Of a stretch of 64,000 nucleotides of DNA, positions 60,615 through 64,000 are shown piece after piece; within the stretch, counting starts at the first letter, position 1; the number at the start of each line of letters is the position of its first letter. The stretch covers positions 4,030,001-4,094,000 of the forward strand of contig NZ_CP102950.1 in the NCBI RefSeq assembly GCF_024741795.1, read 5' to 3'. Origin of the DNA: Arthrobacter sp. CJ23 (GTDB taxonomy: Bacteria > Actinomycetota > Actinomycetes > Actinomycetales > Micrococcaceae). Below the pieces are notes generated by a model. The model was given only the letters and a program-made list of their open reading frames with translations, was not told where the DNA came from and did no database searches. The translations under genes and the position numbers were made by a program.

Positions 60615-61097
60615 ATGAGCCAGACCACCACCGAATACCGCCTCGAAGGCGACAACTCCATCTACGCCCAGGCCGACGGCAAGGTAGTGCCGGTCGTAAC
60701 CCGGGCTGGCGCCGAAGACACCAACACCGCCCAGTCCGGCGACTGCATCCGCGTCTCCGGCGTGAGCATCCAGCACACCCCGGCCACCAAGATCTGGTTC
60801 GGCCAGGTCTCCAACACCCCCGGGTACCGTTCCCTGCCGCACCACCACGGCGAGGCGGAAACCGGCGGCTACGTGCTCCGCGGCCACGGCCGCATCTACT
60901 TCGGCGAGAACTACTCCGAATTCATCGACATGAAGGCCGGCGACTGGGTCTTCGTCCCGCCGTTCATGCCGCACGTTGAAGCCAACATGTCCGTCACAGA
61001 GGAACTCGTCTGGCTTACGGCCCGCACGCCCGAGAACCTCGTGGTCAACCTTGAAGACGTGGCCGACGAAACCCTCGCCGACTACCGCAGGGCCTAG
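60615..61097 (+). CDS. Single-domain cupin, candidate ring-cleavage dioxygenase or isomerase
   Basis: A 160-residue monocupin. Motif 1 is GYRSLPHHHGEAETGGYVL with H-x-H and Glu ligands; motif 2 is GDWVFVPPFMPHVEAN with the third His. All four metal ligands are intact, so it is probably an Fe or Mn enzyme. Size is far below bicupin gentisate dioxygenase. In this operon it could cleave a dihydroxylated or aminohydroxylated ring or act on the product. AGGAGAG precedes the ATG; spacing to the neighbours is 28 and 5 bases. Confidence 0.8.
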   Translation: MSQTTTEYRLEGDNSIYAQADGKVVPVVTRAGAEDTNTAQSGDCIRVSGVSIQHTPATKIWFGQVSNTPGYRSLPHHHGEAETGGYVLRGHGRIYFGENYSEFIDMKAGDWVFVPPFMPHVEANMSVTEELVWLTARTPENLVVNLEDVADETLADYRRA

Positions 61098-61102
61098 CAA
61101 CG

Positions 61103-61975
61103 ATGGTCACTGGAACTTTGACGTCAGAGACCTTCCTCAGGGCGGTGGACCTCACTCCGGTCCCGGCGCAGGTCCACGATGATGCCTATGAAGCAACCAC
61201 CCAGTACGTGCCGTGGCCCAAGGCCTACGGCGGAGACATGGTGGCGCAGGCGGCCGCGGCCATGATGCGCTCGGTGGACAAGGACCGTTCGCTGCACTCC
61301 ATGCACAGCTACTTCATGCGGCCCGTCGACGTCGGTTCCAGCGTTCGCTACGAAGTGGAGCGTTTGCGGGACGGCCGGGGGTACTCCACCCGCACGGTCC
61401 GCGGCTTCCAGAACGGCAAGGCCGTCTATGCCGCGATGGGTTCCTTCCAGGTTCCCGAAGACGGCCCGGACTTCCAGCCCCAGGCTCCTGCCGCCGTCGA
61501 GCCCGATTCGCTGCGCAGTGCCGCCGAAGTGCTGGACGGAACCGCCGGACCGGCCGCAGACTATTGGTCCACGGGCCGTAGTTTCGACATGCGGCATATT
61601 CCCGGACCGGTATACGTCGAGTTGGAGGGCGGTTCTGTGCCGCAGCAGGCCATTTGGGTCAAGGCCTTCGACAGCCTGCCCGACGACGCCGACCTCCACC
61701 GCACCGCCCTGGCCTACGTCTGCGACTACACCATTCTTGAACCGCTCCTGAGGGTGAACGGCCTGAACTGGTCCAGCCCCGGACTCGCCACTGCCAGCCT
61801 CGACCACTCGATGTGGTTCCACCGCGACGGCCGCGCCGACGACTGGGTTCTCTACGCCCAGGAGGCCGTGTCCGGTCAGAGCAACCGGGGACTGGCCATG
61901 GGCCGCTTCTTCGATCGGCAAGGAAGGCTCCTTGCAACCGTCGCCCAAGAGGGCATGATCCGCGCCGGCGCCTAA
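61103..61975 (+). CDS. Acyl-CoA thioesterase II (TesB-like, double hot-dog)
   Basis: A 290-residue double hot-dog thioesterase. The first domain has QYVPWPKAYGGDMVAQAAAAMM and SLHSMHSYFMRPVD; the second has LNWSSPGLATASLDHSMWFHRD, with the catalytic Asp in the SLDHSMWFH motif. TesB enzymes hydrolyse a range of acyl-CoAs. Here it follows the cupin gene after five bases and probably releases CoA from an aryl- or ring-cleaved acyl-CoA. Confidence 0.9.
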   Translation: MVTGTLTSETFLRAVDLTPVPAQVHDDAYEATTQYVPWPKAYGGDMVAQAAAAMMRSVDKDRSLHSMHSYFMRPVDVGSSVRYEVERLRDGRGYSTRTVRGFQNGKAVYAAMGSFQVPEDGPDFQPQAPAAVEPDSLRSAAEVLDGTAGPAADYWSTGRSFDMRHIPGPVYVELEGGSVPQQAIWVKAFDSLPDDADLHRTALAYVCDYTILEPLLRVNGLNWSSPGLATASLDHSMWFHRDGRADDWVLYAQEAVSGQSNRGLAMGRFFDRQGRLLATVAQEGMIRAGA

Positions 61976-62051
61976 GCCTGAACTTGCCTAACCTCCGCGA
62001 ACCCCCAACCCCAACCCCAGCTTCAACGACGCACCACTGAAAGGAACGGCC

Positions 62052-63725
62052 ATGAGCATGACGTCATCGGCCCACGTGGACACGTTCACCCGAGACCACC
62101 TGCCGCCCGCCAACACCTGGCCGGCGCTCGAATTCACCCTGCCCGAACTCCAGTACCCGGAGCGGCTCAATGCCGCGTCAGTGCTCATCGACAACGCGGT
62201 CGCCGAGCATGGCACGGACCGCCCCGCCCTTCGGACACCTGACGGCACGGTCTGGACGTACGGAGAGCTCCAGCAGCGCGCCAACCAAGTAGCCCAGGTC
62301 CTCACCGAAGACCTCGGAGTGGTGCCCGGCAACCGCGTGATGCTGCGCGGTCCCAACAACCCGTGGATTGTGGCCGCCTGGCTGGGCGTGCTGAAGGCCG
62401 GAGCCGTGGTGGTCACCACCATGCCCATGCTGCGGTCCGCTGAGGTCGCCACGCTGATCCAGCTCACCAAGCCGGTCGTCGCGATCTCCGATCACCGCTT
62501 CCTGGACGAGCTTGCCGTGGCGGCCGGCGACGACGTCGCGGTCCTTTCCTACGGAGCGGACGACGACGGCGACCTCACCGCCCGCTGCGCCGCCAAAAGC
62601 GGCGAGTTCACTGCGGTGGACACCTCGGCGGACGACGTCGCACTGTTGGGTCCGACGTCGGGCACCACCGGTGTGCCGAAGGTGACCATGCACTTCCACC
62701 GGGACATCCTGGCCAACGCCGACACCTTCGCCCGCTACATCCTGCAGCCCACTGCGGATGACGTGTTCGCTGGGTCCCCGCCACTCGCGTTCACCTTTGG
62801 GCTCGGCGGCCTGGTGATCTTCCCACTGCGGTTCGGCGCGTCCTCGCTGCTGACCGAGCGTGCCGCCCCCGTTGAGCTGGCCGAATATGCGGCTGCGGCC
62901 GGGGCAACGATCCTTTTCACGGCACCCACCGCCTACCGGGCAATCCTGAAGGAGAACCGCGGCGATTTGCTCCGTGGACTGCGCGTGGCGGTTTCTGCCG
63001 GCGAGCACCTGCCCAAGGAGACCTGGCAGGCCGTCCAGGACGCCACGGGCCTGCGACTGGTCAACGGCATCGGCGCCACGGAAATGCTGCACGTCTTCAT
63101 CTCCGCATCGGGTGACGACATCCGGCCCGGCACCACGGGCCGCGCCGTGCCGGGGTACCGGGCCACCATCCTCGACGACGACGGCAACGAGCTTGGTCCG
63201 GGACAGACTGGCCGCTTGGCCGTCATCGGTCCGACCGGGTGCCGGTACCTCGACGATGCCCGCCAGGCGAACTACGTGGTCAACGGCTGGAACGTCACCG
63301 GAGACACGTTCACCCAGGACGAGGACGGGTACTTCACCTACCAGGCCCGCTCGGACAACATGATCGTCTCCTCCGGCTACAACATCGGCGCACCAGAGGT
63401 GGAGTCGGCCATCGACCAGCACCCGGACGTGGTGGAGAACGCCGTCATCGGCTGTCCGGACCCGGAGCGGGGCAGCATCGTCTGCGCTTTCATCGTCCTG
63501 CGGGAGGGCGTCGACGGCGACGCCGCCAAGCGCAAGGAAATCCAGGACTTCGTCAAGAAGACCATCGCCCCGTACAAGTACCCGCGGGACATCCGGTTCG
63601 TCACTGAATTGCCCCGCAATCCCAGCGGCAAACTGCAGCACTTCAAGCTCCGCGACGGCCTCGTCAAAGACGGACCCGCGAGCGAAACCCAAGAACTTAC
63701 CCCTGCCGGCCAGTGCCAGGCTTGA
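62052..63725 (+). CDS. Aryl-CoA ligase (2-aminobenzoate/benzoate-CoA ligase-like)
   Basis: A 557-residue ANL-superfamily ligase. The AMP-binding P-loop is LLGPTSGTTGVPKVTMH, A5 is NGIGATEMLHVFIS, A7 TGDTFTQDEDGYF, A8 YQARSDNMIVSSGYNIG and A10 PRNPSGKLQHF (catalytic Lys). The N-terminus (HVDTFTRDHLPP...WPALEF, LPELQYPERLNAA) is the pattern of 2-aminobenzoate-CoA ligases. It would activate an aromatic acid with ATP and CoA before hydroxylation by the next enzyme. AAGGA precedes the ATG. Confidence 0.88.
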   Translation: MSMTSSAHVDTFTRDHLPPANTWPALEFTLPELQYPERLNAASVLIDNAVAEHGTDRPALRTPDGTVWTYGELQQRANQVAQVLTEDLGVVPGNRVMLRGPNNPWIVAAWLGVLKAGAVVVTTMPMLRSAEVATLIQLTKPVVAISDHRFLDELAVAAGDDVAVLSYGADDDGDLTARCAAKSGEFTAVDTSADDVALLGPTSGTTGVPKVTMHFHRDILANADTFARYILQPTADDVFAGSPPLAFTFGLGGLVIFPLRFGASSLLTERAAPVELAEYAAAAGATILFTAPTAYRAILKENRGDLLRGLRVAVSAGEHLPKETWQAVQDATGLRLVNGIGATEMLHVFISASGDDIRPGTTGRAVPGYRATILDDDGNELGPGQTGRLAVIGPTGCRYLDDARQANYVVNGWNVTGDTFTQDEDGYFTYQARSDNMIVSSGYNIGAPEVESAIDQHPDVVENAVIGCPDPERGSIVCAFIVLREGVDGDAAKRKEIQDFVKKTIAPYKYPRDIRFVTELPRNPSGKLQHFKLRDGLVKDGPASETQELTPAGQCQA

Positions 63726-63739
63726 GAAGGAGCACAACC

Positions 63740-64000
63740 ATGAAGATCGCAATTGTTGGAGGCGGCCCCGGAGGCCTGTACTTCGCAGCATTGATGAAGC
63801 AGCTGGACCCGTCCCACGACATCACCCTCTGGGAACGGAACGCTGCCAGCGACACCTTTGGCTTCGGCGTCGTGTTTTCCGATGAGACGCTGGGGGGCAT
63901 CGGCAACGCCGATCCCGTCGTCGCGGAGTACATGAGCCGCCGGTTCGCCCGCTGGACCGATATCGACATCCACTTCGGCGGTGAAATGATCACCGTGGGC
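63740..64000 (+). CDS. FAD-dependent aryl-CoA monooxygenase (N-terminal part, cut by window end)
   Basis: The first 87 residues are visible: KIAIVGGGPGGLYFAALM is the dinucleotide-binding fold, followed by ITLWERNAASDTFGFGVVFSDET and RFARWTDIDIHFGG. This matches the N-terminus of salicylyl-CoA 5-hydroxylase and anthraniloyl-CoA monooxygenase, in which an FAD hydroxylase domain may be fused to an old-yellow-enzyme domain. The fusion cannot be checked here. It follows the aryl-CoA ligase by 14 bases, with AGGAG upstream of the ATG. Confidence 0.82.
   Translation, partial: MKIAIVGGGPGGLYFAALMKQLDPSHDITLWERNAASDTFGFGVVFSDETLGGIGNADPVVAEYMSRRFARWTDIDIHFGGEMITVG

Overview
The window is high-GC actinobacterial chromosome, most likely from an Arthrobacter or Pseudarthrobacter-type member of the Micrococcaceae. 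The clearest marker is a copper amine oxidase that reads almost like the Arthrobacter globiformis phenylethylamine oxidase. Shine-Dalgarno starts, ATGA/GTGA overlaps, GAACC/CGTC ECF promoters and glycine and guanidine riboswitches also fit. The assignment rests on remembered family sequences, not a search. No tRNA, rRNA, CRISPR array, integrase or intact IS was found.

Layout. 0-8 kb: a HutD-like protein, a guanidine-III riboswitch ahead of a paired SMR (Gdx-type) exporter, an ABC-2 exporter, a decayed P-loop kinase, an aldo/keto reductase, an MBL hydrolase and a DEAD-box helicase with a terminator-bearing leader. 8-17 kb: methyltransferase, DeoR regulator with divergent NUDIX hydrolase, MFS exporter divergent from soxR across a SoxR-type promoter, then an Lrp regulator divergent from an M20 amidohydrolase/MFS operon. 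17-22.7 kb: trmB, small proteins, ilvD and an MmyB-type regulator. 22.8-25.1 kb: a tandem glycine riboswitch in front of lipA and a metF-like gene, followed by a purU remnant. 25.2-27.1 kb: an ECF sigma/anti-sigma pair and its probable target lipoprotein. 27.2-28.4 kb: a secreted Cys/Trp-rich peptide precursor coupled to a small membrane protein, a bacteriocin/immunity-like arrangement. 28.6-33.1 kb: an acidic DUF4375/DMP19-like protein and a SWIM-SNF2 ATPase.

33.1-44.8 kb is an island-like block. It holds a membrane protein, a histidine kinase/response regulator pair, a His-less HPt-like protein and a Tad pilus locus (tadC, tadB, tadA, cpaE, cpaB, tadG, tadE, two nearly identical flp pilins). 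A 115-bp near-copy of the 3' part of the SNF2 gene sits at its right edge, so the block lies between direct repeats. No prepilin peptidase is in the window.

44.8-52.1 kb is an aromatic-amine module: amine oxidase plus a possible membrane partner, TetR and AraC regulators, aldehyde dehydrogenase and APC permease. These would import an amine and oxidise it to the acid. 52.2-64 kb carries a hot-dog thioesterase, an amino-acid-type ABC transporter flanked by two CodA-like deaminases, a PaaX-family regulator, RidA, and an aryl-CoA operon (FAH hydrolase, cupin, TesB thioesterase, aryl-CoA ligase, flavin monooxygenase cut by the window end). The palindrome TGACGATCGTCA precedes three of these transcription units, which suggests one regulon for aromatic or anthranilate-like substrates.
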